From: CAIUGU01 sp965279735 | GTDB lineage: Bacteria; Pseudomonadota; Gammaproteobacteria; Steroidobacterales; Steroidobacteraceae | Length of the DNA: 64,000 nucleotides | NCBI GenBank assembly: GCA_965279735.1 | Contig: OZ257260.1 | Location: forward strand, 3,534,001 to 3,598,000 | Direction of reading: 5' to 3' | Part shown: piece by piece, positions 39,420 to 48,756 of the stretch | Numbering within the stretch: the first letter of the stretch is position 1 | Layout of the letters: every line of letters starts with the position of its first letter | The notes under the pieces: generated by a model | The model's database searches: none | Told to the model about the DNA's origin: nothing | What the model saw: the letters and a program-made list of their open reading frames with translations, nothing else | Program-made: the position numbers and the translations under genes

Positions 39420-41678
39420 CTACTGGGCGGGAGCGTCGGCGACTGGCCTTGACGTGAACCGGAAGCGGGTCTTGCCGATCATCAGGACGTCTTCGTTCTG
39501 CAGCAGCTGTTTCTTTACCCGCCGGCCGTTCACGAAGCAGCCATTGGTGCTGCCTAGATCCTCTAGGATTACCGCAGTAGGGCCGACCAGCAGGCGTGCA
39601 TGATGACGGCTGATGTGGCTCGCGCGGATCTGGAGATCGGCCTCGGGGGTTCGCCCGATGCTCATGACCTTTCGGTTGAGCACATGGACCACATCCGTGC
39701 TGTCGACCGCAATCAGGTAGCGCATCGGCGCCGGGGAGGATTCCGCCGGACGGCCGTTCTCGATGCGATTGATGTCGCGCCGGATGGCGCCCAGCGCTTC
39801 GACGTGAGCGGCAAGTTCGGAACGCAGCGTAATGACGGCAGCTTCGCGCGCATGCAGGTCGGCGGCCAGTGACTGGGCCCGGGCGCGGGACTCGCCGAGG
39901 TCCGCAGTCAATACGTTCGACTGTGCGCGCAGCTCTGCGAGGTCGCGCCCCAGCGATTCCACTCGCGCATCGCGCTCGGCCAGGGAGTTTTCATGCTTCA
40001 CGGCCCGAGCTGCAACGGTTTCGAGCTGCTGTTCAAGGGCTTTCAGGTTGGTGGTCTGGTGAGCAGCCGCTTGCGTGGCCTGTTCATGATCCCGTTGCAG
40101 CTGTTCGAACTTCGTCTGCAACTCTGCATCACGCTTCTGCAGCTGCTCATGATCCTGCACCGCTGCAGCGAGTGCCTTGTCCTTGAGGGCAAGCTGCACG
40201 GCATTTTCGTCGAGCGTCATCGTGCGCGTCTTCAGGTCATCGCGCAGACGGTCGAGTTCGCGTCCGAGGCCCGTCGTTTCTGCCACGAGTTGTTCGCGAG
40301 CCCGTTCAGCGTCGGCGAGCGCCTGTTCGTTGCGTTTAACGGCGGCGTCGCTGTCGCCCAGCGCGGAGGTTCGCGTCTCGAGCAGGCTCTTCGTTTCCGC
40401 GAGCTGCTTCCTGAGACCCGCCACATCCTCCAGCAGCTGACGGCTTTCATCGCTTGAGCGACCGAGAGCCTGTTCCTTCTGGGCAAGCGTGCGGACGCTT
40501 TCGTCGAATGCGAGGGTACGAAGTTCCAGATCCTTGCGCAGCTGCAACGCAGTTGCCTGTTCGCGAGCCAATGCCTGCTCAAGCTGCGAGAGCGCACTGT
40601 CGCGCGCCGATAGCTCGCTCTGGTCGCGTTGCAGGGCCTCACGGTCCGCAGCCAGGTTCTGCTGCAGCGTCAGCCGTTCCGCTTCAAGCGCGGCGATGGT
40701 TGCAGTCTGTGTGGCGATGCGATCGTTCGAGGACTGGATGCTCGAATCGCGCTCTTTGATTTCGCGCTTCAGTTCCGCCATCGAGCGGTCTCGGTGACCG
40801 AGTTCCTTATCCAGGAGGATGATGCGGTCGGCGGTCTCGACGGCGGCCGCTTCCAGCGTTGCTATCCGGCTTTCACGGAGAGCGAGGGTCTGCTCGAGTC
40901 GGCCGATGGCACCGTGAGTTACTTCCAGGGCCGCCTGGAGCTCTGTGCCAAGTGAATACTGTTCGGCAAAGCGCTTGGCGATATTCCCCGCGGCACCAGT
41001 CTGTTCCGCAAGCTGCGTTTCCAGTGCTGCGATCGCCTGCTTCGCATCGGCGAGTTCCGTTCCTGCCTGTGCCAGATCTGCCCGGAAGGCCATGGCGTCG
41101 TGACTTGCCTTGGAGGCCGTGGCCGTTTCACGCTTGAGTTGTGTTTCAAGCTCGGTAATGCGGCTACCAACGTTCCTTCGTTCCGCCGCAAGCGTTTCTT
41201 CGAGCTCTTCAATCCGCGTGATGCGGACCATACGCTCGTCTGTCAACGCGGCAATATCCGTTTCGAGCCGCAGGCAGCGGGCTGCAAAATCCTCGCGCTC
41301 GATGTGCAGAAGCTGGCGACGCGCCTCCAGATCGAGGTTGGCTGCATTGGCTTCACTGACCCGTGCCTCGAGATGGGCGATCTTGTCGAGAATGCCGCTC
41401 AGTTCGCCGTCGAGCCGCGACTTTGTCGACGTGGTCAGTTCGAGATCGCCGCGAAGGGCATGCAGCTCGACTTCGCGGTCCTGCAATTCCGATTCAAGCT
41501 GCGTAATGCGTGAGGCATGCAGTTCCGGCACTTGCGGGATCAGCCAGGTATCGGTGTTGTCGCTGCCCTTGCCTTCAAGTGACCGGAGATGTGCTTCGTA
41601 AGCTGCAGGGTCCAGCTGCGGCAGCTCGTCGGTGCGGTCCGGATCGTCTTGACTCGTATGGGGTTCGTGCTGGCGCAT
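39420..41678 (-). CDS. Coiled-coil protein with C-terminal FHA domain
   Basis: Cytoplasmic protein of 752 residues without membrane segments. A short polar start (EPHTSQDDPDRTDELPQLD) is followed by about 550 residues of uninterrupted coiled coil (for example ITQLESELQDREVELHALRG and LEQQLETVAARAVKHENSLA), rich in Glu, Ala, Leu and Arg. The FHA domain covers about 655-745: MSIGRTPEADLQIRASHISR with the phospho-threonine-binding Arg and SH motif, then LEDLGSTNGCFVNGRRVKK. FHA domains bind phosphothreonine, so a scaffold that gathers phosphorylated partners is likely. No kinase gene is nearby. Confidence 0.9.
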   Translation of the reverse strand: MRQHEPHTSQDDPDRTDELPQLDPAAYEAHLRSLEGKGSDNTDTWLIPQVPELHASRITQLESELQDREVELHALRGDLELTTSTKSRLDGELSGILDKIAHLEARVSEANAANLDLEARRQLLHIEREDFAARCLRLETDIAALTDERMVRITRIEELEETLAAERRNVGSRITELETQLKRETATASKASHDAMAFRADLAQAGTELADAKQAIAALETQLAEQTGAAGNIAKRFAEQYSLGTELQAALEVTHGAIGRLEQTLALRESRIATLEAAAVETADRIILLDKELGHRDRSMAELKREIKERDSSIQSSNDRIATQTATIAALEAERLTLQQNLAADREALQRDQSELSARDSALSQLEQALAREQATALQLRKDLELRTLAFDESVRTLAQKEQALGRSSDESRQLLEDVAGLRKQLAETKSLLETRTSALGDSDAAVKRNEQALADAERAREQLVAETTGLGRELDRLRDDLKTRTMTLDENAVQLALKDKALAAAVQDHEQLQKRDAELQTKFEQLQRDHEQATQAAAHQTTNLKALEQQLETVAARAVKHENSLAERDARVESLGRDLAELRAQSNVLTADLGESRARAQSLAADLHAREAAVITLRSELAAHVEALGAIRRDINRIENGRPAESSPAPMRYLIAVDSTDVVHVLNRKVMSIGRTPEADLQIRASHISRHHARLLVGPTAVILEDLGSTNGCFVNGRRVKKQLLQNEDVLMIGKTRFRFTSRPVADAPAQ

Positions 41679-41982
41679 GAATCGTTGCTGGCAGGCTGGA
41701 TGGATATCGCTGTTGACGTAGGGGTTTAAGAAGCGTTTATCTTAGGCGAGCAGGTTGGGGGCGCCGCGGGAAAACTCCGGAACTGTGGCCGGGCGCACAC
41801 GAATGCGGTGACGCTCGCAGCCCCGCTCCAATGTGGAATGCTGCTTCGCGGGCGTCATCCCGCACATAATCGGGGCAAGAGGCGCTCTCATGTGCATCCA
41901 TATATGCCGTATCCGCCACCGGGGCCACCTGCGGATGGCGTAACCCATCCTCTGCCATTCGTCCGCCGTCCTCAAAAAAATC
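41679..41982. promoter_or_regulatory. Divergent upstream region of FHA and thermonuclease genes
   Basis: No gene is supported here. A sigma70-like pair reading rightward, TTGACG (41713-41718) and TTATCT (41737-41742) with 18 bp spacing, could start the thermonuclease transcript and would leave a 5' leader of about 230 bases. The remainder is GC-rich and shows no obvious repeat. Confidence 0.35.
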
Positions 41983-42528
41983 GTGAATCATTACATCCGA
42001 AATTCGTGCCAGACGGCGATCCTGGTCATCGCCGGGTGGCTGGTCGTTGCTACGGAAGTGCCGGGCGCCGAAGCCGGCGGCCAGGCCGCCTCGTTGACCG
42101 GAAATGTTGTCAAGGTTTTCGACGGTGACAGCCTGGTGGTCCAGACCCGAAGCGGCAACGTGGAAGTGCGTCTCGCGGATGTCGATGCACCGGAGAAGGG
42201 CCAGCCCTACGCCGACAACGCCCGCAAGGCGCTCATTGGCCTCATCAACGGTCGCGAGATACAGGTCGAGGTTCTCGATGTGGACCAGTATCGCCGGAAG
42301 GTCGCACGGGTTCATCGCGCAGTGGATGGTCTTGATATCAACGCAGAGGTCGTGCGGCGCGGCCATGCGTGGGTGTATCGCCGCTATGTGCGCGATCAGT
42401 CCCTTTTTGACCTTGAGCAGGCTGCGAAGAACAAACGTCTTGGGCTGTGGGCGCAGGCAGAAGAGCTGCGCATTCCGCCGTGGCGCTACCGTGCCCTGCA
42501 GCGGGCAACAAAGCAGGAGGAGCCGTGA
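41983..42528 (+). CDS. Thermonuclease-family (staphylococcal nuclease-like) exported nuclease
   Basis: Exported SNase-domain protein of 181 residues. The start is a GTG; a membrane/signal segment (TAILVIAGWLVVATEVPGAEA) follows. The SNase core covers about 38-160: VVKVFDGDSLVVQTRSGNVEVRLADVDAPEKGQP, with the catalytic Arg and the Asp/Glu calcium ligands, NGREIQVEVLDVDQYRRKVARV with the second Arg, and EVVRRGHAWVYRRYVRDQSLFDLEQAAKNKRLGLW. It cuts DNA and RNA outside the cytoplasm. No close SD is visible ahead of the GTG, so the start is uncertain. Confidence 0.9.
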   Translation: MNHYIRNSCQTAILVIAGWLVVATEVPGAEAGGQAASLTGNVVKVFDGDSLVVQTRSGNVEVRLADVDAPEKGQPYADNARKALIGLINGREIQVEVLDVDQYRRKVARVHRAVDGLDINAEVVRRGHAWVYRRYVRDQSLFDLEQAAKNKRLGLWAQAEELRIPPWRYRALQRATKQEEP

Positions 42529-42543
42529 ACGTGGCTGCCGGGA

Positions 42544-43998
42544 TCAGAATGTGGAGAGGCCAGTAGCTTCCATGACGCGATAGCGCCAATAGCGGAGACG
42601 GGAATCGTCCCGGTATTCTGCGTACGCCACGGTGAACTGGTTGCCGTCCGGGTTGCTCCAGAGTCGTTCGAAATACGTAAGCAGTTCTTCTGCGACCGCC
42701 GAGGTCCGCGGTAGATCGAGCTGGACGTTGGCTTCCAGGTTGTAGTTGCTCAAGTTTCGACGCGTGAGGTTGGCTGACCCGAGCGAAGCGATCACCCGGT
42801 CCTTGCTGGCAACGAGCACCAGCTTGGTATGGAACTGCTCGCCATGGGTCTGATACCAGCGCACGGAGATCGCGCCACTACTGGCCTCGATGAGTTCGCG
42901 TGCGACAGGCCTGTTAGGCACGCCGTCTTTTTCAATGCCGAATGCATCCTTGTTGGGGTCGAGAATCAGCCGGACACGAGCGCCGCGCTGCGCAGCTTTG
43001 ATGAGGGCGGTGACAATCCGCCTGTCCGAAAGATAGAACATCGCGATGGCGATTCCATCTTCCCGGCTACTTTCGTTGATAGCAGCCAGCAGACGCGTGC
43101 GGATGGACTCTTCGGTGACGAAAGCAATCCTGCTGGCGGCGTCATTCATCGGGCTATGCGGGATTGCCGGGATTTCTCCTGACCAGCCCGAAAAGCGCGC
43201 GATATCGAGTTCGCTTGCCAGCAGCCAGGAAGCAAGCGGACCGGAAAACTGCATTGCGACGTTTGAATGCCTGCTGCTGGCGTCGTGCGGATTCGCTGAA
43301 GCGACCAGCCCGGTCCACGTGCCATCGGCGCGGTCGGCAACGATCAGTTTCCGGTGGTTGGCCTTGAAATTGAGCAGCGACAGCCAGCTCCGCAGCGATA
43401 TCTTCGACGGACCTTCCGCAAAGGGATTCGGCAACCAGCTGATCGCGGGCGAATTGCCCCACCACTGCACGAACAACCGCCATGGCGCGGAATATCCCGG
43501 GTTGGAATCGCGCAATCTCACGAGGTTCGTGCGAACAACTTCGATGCCGCCTTCGCTGAGTTCATTGAGCAGAGGCGACGGAGCCCCGCCATAGACATCG
43601 TTGATCGGGTCCGTCAGCACGAGGATTCGCAACCCCGGACGGGCCCGTCGTGCGGCCAGCAAGTGATCGGCAAGCTCGCGACTCAAGCGTCGATAGCTGT
43701 TGCCCGCGTTCCCCGCTTGATCGTTGAACAGGAAAAAATCGAGCACCAGCGTCGTCCCGGCCTGGTCAACGATGCGGAAGACTGCGTCAAAGACCTGCTG
43801 CTCGTGGACCGTCGTCCCCGCAGAATCGCGAAACGTCAGGTCGTGCAGGAACGCGAGATCCTGCTCTGCGATCGCGATGTCACCGGAATCGACAGTCGTC
43901 CCGGGAGGCAACGGCTTGTTCGTCTGCCATAGGCCAATGGCGATCAGAAGCAACAGCAGCGCCGATAGAATCGTTCGACGGCGATGCCGGAAAATCAT
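42544..43998 (-). CDS. Phospholipase D-family protein, one HKD motif degenerate
   Basis: Membrane-anchored PLD-like enzyme of 484 residues, similar to cardiolipin synthase-type proteins. One N-terminal helix (ILSALLLLLIAIGLW). The first HKD motif is complete: NHRKLIVAD (H-x-K-x4-D) near residue 216. The second region reads FHTKLVLVASKDRVIASLGSANLTRRNLSNYNLE: H and K are kept, but the Asp position is Ala. Other PLD elements (GSAN, later Asn and Glu) are in place. It would cleave or transfer phosphatidyl groups at the membrane, if active. It overlaps the ABC-F gene by 4 bp. Confidence 0.88.
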   Translation of the reverse strand: MIFRHRRRTILSALLLLLIAIGLWQTNKPLPPGTTVDSGDIAIAEQDLAFLHDLTFRDSAGTTVHEQQVFDAVFRIVDQAGTTLVLDFFLFNDQAGNAGNSYRRLSRELADHLLAARRARPGLRILVLTDPINDVYGGAPSPLLNELSEGGIEVVRTNLVRLRDSNPGYSAPWRLFVQWWGNSPAISWLPNPFAEGPSKISLRSWLSLLNFKANHRKLIVADRADGTWTGLVASANPHDASSRHSNVAMQFSGPLASWLLASELDIARFSGWSGEIPAIPHSPMNDAASRIAFVTEESIRTRLLAAINESSREDGIAIAMFYLSDRRIVTALIKAAQRGARVRLILDPNKDAFGIEKDGVPNRPVARELIEASSGAISVRWYQTHGEQFHTKLVLVASKDRVIASLGSANLTRRNLSNYNLEANVQLDLPRTSAVAEELLTYFERLWSNPDGNQFTVAYAEYRDDSRLRYWRYRVMEATGLSTF

Positions 43999-45935
43999 GC
44001 CGTCTCGTCCTCGTTCGATTCCGCTTCCGCTGCGACGGCTTCCTCATGTTGTTCGGCGGCGGTGAGCCAGGCCTCTTCCGTGCGGCTGATCCTTGCGATC
44101 AGATCGCGGCCAGCGGCCAGCAACTTCTGCAGCTGCTTCTTGCCATCCGGCGTGTAGAGCGAGGGATCGATCAGCGCCGTTTCATTCGCGGCCCGTTCCG
44201 TGTTGAGGCGTGCTAGCTCCTGCTCAAGCCGGTTCGCTTCGGCTTTGAGTCCGCTGAGCCGCTGCCGTCTGCCTGCCTCTTCACGTTTGCGCTGCTTCTT
44301 CGCTTCGGCCGTGGTGGCCTTAGCAGTTGGCGCGACGGATCGTGTATCGCTCACCGGCACGTCGGCGGGCAGCTTTGCGTATTCGTCGAGATCGCCGTCG
44401 AACATCTTCACCCTGCCGTTGCCGACCAGGTACAACTCATCGGCCACCGTCCGCAACAGATGACGATCGTGCGAAACCACCACCACTGCGCCGTCGTAGT
44501 CCTGCAATGCGACGGTCAGCGCCTGGCGCATCTCCAGGTCGAGATGGTTGGTCGGTTCATCGAGCAGCAGCAGGTTCGGCCGCTGGTAACTCACCAGTGC
44601 GAGCACTAGCCTGGCCTTCTCGCCACCGGAGAATGGAGCAACGGGTTCGAATACACGGTCACCCTGGAAGCCGAAGCCGCCGAGGAAACTGCGCAGTTCC
44701 TGCTCGGTGGCGCGATCGTTGCGTACTTTCGACAGCTCCCGCACATGGTCGAGCGGCGATTCGCGGGGGCGCAGCTGTTCCATCTGATGCTGCGCGAAAT
44801 AGCCGATCGCGAGATCGCGAGCCTCGACGCGTTTGCCCGATGTCGCCTGCAGCTCACCCGCCAGCAGTTTCATCAACGTCGATTTGCCGGCGCCATTGCG
44901 GCCGAGCAGTGCGATGCGATCACCGGGAGACAGCGTGAGCGAAACGTTCGCGAGAATCTGCCGGTCTGCATATCCGGCAGACTGGCCATCGATCGCCAGC
45001 AGCGGTCGCGGCAGCTTGTCGGGCGGACGCAATGAGAACTCAAAGGGCGAGTCCACGTGTGCCGGGGCGATGCGTTGCATGCGTTCGAGGGCTTTCAGGC
45101 GGCTCTGCGCCTGGGTCGCCTTGGTCGCTTTGGCCCTGAAGCGCTCGACGAACGACATCATGTGCGCGATCTCGCGCTGTTGCCGGTCATACATGGATTG
45201 CTGCTGGCTCATCTGTTCGGCGCGCTGCGTTTCAAAATCCGAGTAGTTGCCGGTATACAGGCGCGCCGTGCCCTGTTCGAGGTTGACGATGCGATTCACG
45301 ATGCGGTCCAGGAACTCGCGGTCGTGCGAAATCAGGAGCAGCGTGCCGGGAAAATCGCGCAGCCAGTTCTCGAGCCAGACAATGGCGTCGAGGTCGAGAT
45401 GGTTCGTCGGCTCGTCGAGGAGCATCAGGTCGCAGCGGCACATCAGCGCCTGCGCGAGATTCAGGCGGACGCGCCAGCCGCCGGAGAAATCGGTGACGGG
45501 ACGCACTTCATCCGCTGAAGAAAAGCCGAGGCCGTGCAACAGGCGACCTGCGCGACTCCGGGCATCGTAACCGCCGATGGCTGCATAGTGACCGTGGAGT
45601 TCCGCGACCTTCAGGCCGTCATCGCGCGCTTCAGCCTGCTGGATCGCAGCCTCGACGGACCGCAGCTCCTGGTCTCCGTCCAGGACGAATTCGATGGCGA
45701 GGCGGTTTGTCGCAGGCAACTCCTGCGCAACGTAGCCGATGATGAGATTGCCGGGCCGCTCGAAGCTGCCTGCGTCCGGTTGCAGTTCGCCGCGCATCAT
45801 CGACAGCAGGCTCGATTTGCCGCTGCCGTTCACGCCGGTCAGGCCGATCTTCTCACCGCGAAAGAGATTGAAGGTGGCGCCGGAGAACAGCAGTCGTGGA
45901 CCGCGGCGCAACGCCACGTCGGAAAAGTTCAGCAT
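43995..45935 (-). CDS. ABC-F family ATPase (YheS-like)
   Basis: Soluble tandem ATPase of 646 residues, without membrane helices. The first domain has GVNGSGKSSL, FSGGWRVRLNLAQAL and LMLLDEPTNHLDLDAIVWLE. The interdomain linker (about 240-305) is helical (QQQSMYDRQQREIAHMMSFVERFRAKATKATQAQSR). The second domain has GRNGAGKSTL, FSGGEKARLVLALV and LLLLDEPTNHLDLEMRQALT. A C-terminal coiled coil (about 545-640) follows. ABC-F proteins act on ribosomes, by freeing stalled ones or protecting against antibiotics. The YheS branch is suggested by the long linker and C-terminal coil. It is coupled to the PLD gene. Confidence 0.93.
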   Translation of the reverse strand: MLNFSDVALRRGPRLLFSGATFNLFRGEKIGLTGVNGSGKSSLLSMMRGELQPDAGSFERPGNLIIGYVAQELPATNRLAIEFVLDGDQELRSVEAAIQQAEARDDGLKVAELHGHYAAIGGYDARSRAGRLLHGLGFSSADEVRPVTDFSGGWRVRLNLAQALMCRCDLMLLDEPTNHLDLDAIVWLENWLRDFPGTLLLISHDREFLDRIVNRIVNLEQGTARLYTGNYSDFETQRAEQMSQQQSMYDRQQREIAHMMSFVERFRAKATKATQAQSRLKALERMQRIAPAHVDSPFEFSLRPPDKLPRPLLAIDGQSAGYADRQILANVSLTLSPGDRIALLGRNGAGKSTLMKLLAGELQATSGKRVEARDLAIGYFAQHQMEQLRPRESPLDHVRELSKVRNDRATEQELRSFLGGFGFQGDRVFEPVAPFSGGEKARLVLALVSYQRPNLLLLDEPTNHLDLEMRQALTVALQDYDGAVVVVSHDRHLLRTVADELYLVGNGRVKMFDGDLDEYAKLPADVPVSDTRSVAPTAKATTAEAKKQRKREEAGRRQRLSGLKAEANRLEQELARLNTERAANETALIDPSLYTPDGKKQLQKLLAAGRDLIARISRTEEAWLTAAEQHEEAVAAEAESNEDETA

Positions 45936-45995
45936 GCGAAAATAGTCGGTGAGACGGGAAGGAAAGCGATCCGCGGGACTATCAGGACCGGCGGT

Positions 45996-48047
45996 TCAGG
46001 CAAACAGGCGATGCACATTCCCCCGGCCATTCGCCTGGTTGCGAATCAGCGCGAGGAAGTCGTCGGCGCTCATGGCATCGCCGAACAGCCTGCCTTGCGC
46101 GTAGTGGCAGCCACGGCTGCGCAGGAAGTTGAACTGCTCTTCGTTCTCGACGCCCTCGGCGATGACCTCCATGTCGAGGCTCTTGCCCATGTCGATGATC
46201 GTGCGGACGATGGTGGCATCGTCGGAGTCGATGGCGGCGTCGCGGACGAAGGACTGGTCGATCTTGAGCGTGCCGATGGGGAACTGCTGGAGTGCACTCA
46301 ACGACGAATAGCCCGTGCCGAAGTCGTCGATCGAGAGATGCAGGCCCATTGCATAGAGTTCGTTCAGCAGCTTGATGGTGCGCTTGGCATCCATCATCAG
46401 CGTCGTTTCCGTGATCTCGAGTTCGAAGCAGGTCGGGGAGACGTCGTGGTCCCGGAACACCGACCGGCATTGCGTGATGAAACTTGCCTGGCGCAGCTGC
46501 TTCAACGACAGGTTGATCGACACACGACCGGGGTTCGCCACGACTTCCTGCCAGCTGTGATAGTCCGCGCAGACGCGGTGCATGACCCACTGGCCGATCT
46601 CGAGGATCAGGTTCGTTTCTTCAGCAAGCGGAATGAACTGTGACGGCGAGATGTCGCCGTGACCGGGCAGTCGCCACCGCAGCAATGCTTCCGCGCCGAC
46701 GATATGGCCGTCGCGCAGGTCCACCTTCGGCTGGTACTGGATCACGAGTTCGTCGCGTTCGAGCGCTCGGCGCAGCTTGCTCTTCAGCATCAGCCTTTCC
46801 ACGGCCGCCGCATTCATTTCCGGCGTATACAGCGAGAAGCTGTTCCCGCCATTCTGCTTCGCGTGATACATCGCCGCGTCGGCCGTGCGGATCAGGTCGA
46901 TCACGTTTTCCGCATCCTTCGGGCAGAAAGCAATGCCGATGCTCGCAGTCAGGATCAGCTCGTGCTGCTGCACGTAGAATGGCTTGCCCACTTCAGTGAG
47001 CACCATGCGCGCCAGCGTGACGGCCTGTGTACGTTCCTCGTCCCCGGCATTCAGCTCTTCGATGAACAGTGCGAACTCATCGCCCGCCAGCCGGCCCACT
47101 ACAGCTTCCTTCGGCACGATGCGCGTAAGGCGTTCGCTCAGGATTTCCAGCGTGCGATCTCCCGCGGCATGACCGAACGTGTCGTTGATCTCCTTGAACT
47201 GGTCCATGTCGAGATACAGGAGGGCGATGCTGCGTTCGGCCTTCCGGGTGCGTGCAATCGACTGCTGCAGCATGTGCTGGAACTGCATCCGGTTCGGGAT
47301 CTTCGTCAGAGCATCGTAGCGGGCGAGATACCGGATGCGGCGCTCGGCCCGCTTGCGATCGGTGATGTCGCGGACCACGAAGATGGCGCCCTGGAACTGC
47401 GGGTCTTCCGCAGCGAGCGGCGCACCCGAGAACGAAACGGGAATGGTCTGGCCTGCATGAGTCAGTACCACCGTCTCGCGGTTATCGGTGACAGCCGTAG
47501 CCATCGAGAAGCTTTCCCGTTCCTGTTCGGCGAGCAGGGTCGTGAGGGGCTCGCCCAGAATTTCTGCTTCCGTGAAACCGAACAGCCGCACACCGGCATC
47601 ATTCATCTTCTTGATGATGCCTTCGGGTGACGTCACCAGCACCGCATCGCTCATGCTGTTGAGCACGGTGGTGAGGTAGTTCGTCGTGATCGTGGTCTGC
47701 CGGAGCTTCTGTCGCATCATCTCGAGGGCGTTCTCGAGTTCTGCAATCTCGTCGCGGCTGGAAACGGCGAGCGGTCGTGAATAGTCGCCTTCGCCAATGC
47801 GTTCCGCGGTGCGGATCAGTGCAGTGATCGGACGCTCGAGGCGGCGTGCGAGCATCCAGGCCAGGCCTCCGGCTACCCCCGTCATCGTGAGACCGGCGGC
47901 AGACAGGATCCACAGCCAGCGATTGAAATCGGCAGCTTCCGTATCGCGATGATCCATGAAATGCGCAAGGACCAGCAGGCCCGTCACGACCAGGCCGGCC
48001 GCCACGGCGGTCGTCAGGAACCTGGTTTTGAGGCCATACGATTTCAT
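45996..48047 (-). CDS. Membrane PAS-GGDEF-EAL protein, probable c-di-GMP phosphodiesterase
   Basis: Signalling protein of 683 residues. The ATG at 48047 (MKSYGLKTRFLTTAVAAGLV) is used. Two membrane helices bracket a short periplasmic loop, then HAMP (RRLERPITALIRTAERIGEGDYS), PAS (TTVLNSMSDAVLVTSPEGIIKK, about 130-245), GGDEF and EAL. The GGDEF active site reads RLAGDEFALF (A for the first G) and the RxxD inhibitory site is missing. The EAL domain is complete: EALLRW, NLS, EITE, DDFGTGYSS, KIDQSFV and EGVENEEQ. Net activity is most likely c-di-GMP breakdown, with GGDEF regulatory or weakly active. Confidence 0.92.
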   Translation of the reverse strand: MKSYGLKTRFLTTAVAAGLVVTGLLVLAHFMDHRDTEAADFNRWLWILSAAGLTMTGVAGGLAWMLARRLERPITALIRTAERIGEGDYSRPLAVSSRDEIAELENALEMMRQKLRQTTITTNYLTTVLNSMSDAVLVTSPEGIIKKMNDAGVRLFGFTEAEILGEPLTTLLAEQERESFSMATAVTDNRETVVLTHAGQTIPVSFSGAPLAAEDPQFQGAIFVVRDITDRKRAERRIRYLARYDALTKIPNRMQFQHMLQQSIARTRKAERSIALLYLDMDQFKEINDTFGHAAGDRTLEILSERLTRIVPKEAVVGRLAGDEFALFIEELNAGDEERTQAVTLARMVLTEVGKPFYVQQHELILTASIGIAFCPKDAENVIDLIRTADAAMYHAKQNGGNSFSLYTPEMNAAAVERLMLKSKLRRALERDELVIQYQPKVDLRDGHIVGAEALLRWRLPGHGDISPSQFIPLAEETNLILEIGQWVMHRVCADYHSWQEVVANPGRVSINLSLKQLRQASFITQCRSVFRDHDVSPTCFELEITETTLMMDAKRTIKLLNELYAMGLHLSIDDFGTGYSSLSALQQFPIGTLKIDQSFVRDAAIDSDDATIVRTIIDMGKSLDMEVIAEGVENEEQFNFLRSRGCHYAQGRLFGDAMSADDFLALIRNQANGRGNVHRLFA

Positions 48048-48076
48048 GCCGGCATCATAACCGGTACGATGCCGGC
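48048..48076. promoter_or_regulatory. 8-bp inverted repeat filling a 31-bp divergent gap
   Basis: GCCGGCAT (48048-48055) and ATGCCGGC (48069-48076) lie between the divergent start codons at 48047 and 48079. The gap is too short for two separate promoters, so transcription of each gene must start inside the other. The dyad could be an operator or a translational hairpin. Confidence 0.4.
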
Positions 48077-48078
48077 GA

Positions 48079-48756
48079 ATGAATGAACTCGAGCTTACGG
48101 GCCGGACGCGGACCCACATCGTGGCCCTCGAAAATCCGCGTTGTGCGCTGCATTACGAAGTGATCGTGTCGTTCCTCGCGATGCGCGATGCCGCAGCCCG
48201 GTCGGGAATCGACCTTGCCGCGAGTTCCAGCTTCCGCGATTTCGACCAGCAGGTGGCCATCTGGAATGGCAAATGGCGGGGCGAAAAGCCACTTTTCGAC
48301 CGGCATGGCCTGCCGCTTGAGTCCGGCTCGCTGACGGAGGGCGAGCGGGTCAACGCGATCCTCGTCTGGTCAGCCATTCCAGGCGGCAGCCGGCATCATT
48401 GGGGCTCCGATCTCGATGTTTTCGACCTCGCGGCCATTCCCCCGGACTACAAGTTGCAGTTGCTGCCACAGGAATATGGCAAACAGGGAATCTTCGCCCG
48501 CCTGACCGACTGGCTTGACGAGAACATGCACCGGTTCGGTTTCTTCCGGCCCTTCCGCGAGGACCGGGGCGGCGTCAGTCCGGAACCGTGGCATCTGAGT
48601 TACGCCCCGGTCTCCCTCGCTGCGGTCGAATTGCTCGAGCTGCCTGTCCTGCGCCGGGCCATCGAGTTGAGCGATCTGGCGTGCAAGAACCACGTGCTGC
48701 CGCGCCTGCCGGAAATCTACACGCGGTTCGTGCTGGCAACCGATCCTCCGCTTTAA
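48079..48756 (+). CDS. M15-family zinc peptidase (D-alanyl-D-alanine carboxypeptidase type)
   Basis: Peptidoglycan-type carboxypeptidase of 225 residues, VanY/DacB M15B-like. Zinc ligands are in SRHHWGSDLDVFD (H-x-x-G-x-D-x-D) and EPWHLSY. A preceding AASSSFRDFDQQVAIWNGKW is the usual 'S-x-x-R-x-x-x-x-Q' region. There is no signal peptide, so a cytoplasmic or non-classically exported peptidase is implied; LD-carboxypeptidase action on recycled muropeptides is one possibility. It starts 31 bp from the divergent EAL gene and its stop abuts the stop of the SRPBCC gene. Confidence 0.88.
   Translation: MNELELTGRTRTHIVALENPRCALHYEVIVSFLAMRDAAARSGIDLAASSSFRDFDQQVAIWNGKWRGEKPLFDRHGLPLESGSLTEGERVNAILVWSAIPGGSRHHWGSDLDVFDLAAIPPDYKLQLLPQEYGKQGIFARLTDWLDENMHRFGFFRPFREDRGGVSPEPWHLSYAPVSLAAVELLELPVLRRAIELSDLACKNHVLPRLPEIYTRFVLATDPPL

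Noticed and set aside
41737..42366. 209-codon minus-strand frame
   Set aside because: Antisense to the thermonuclease gene, which has intact SNase motifs.
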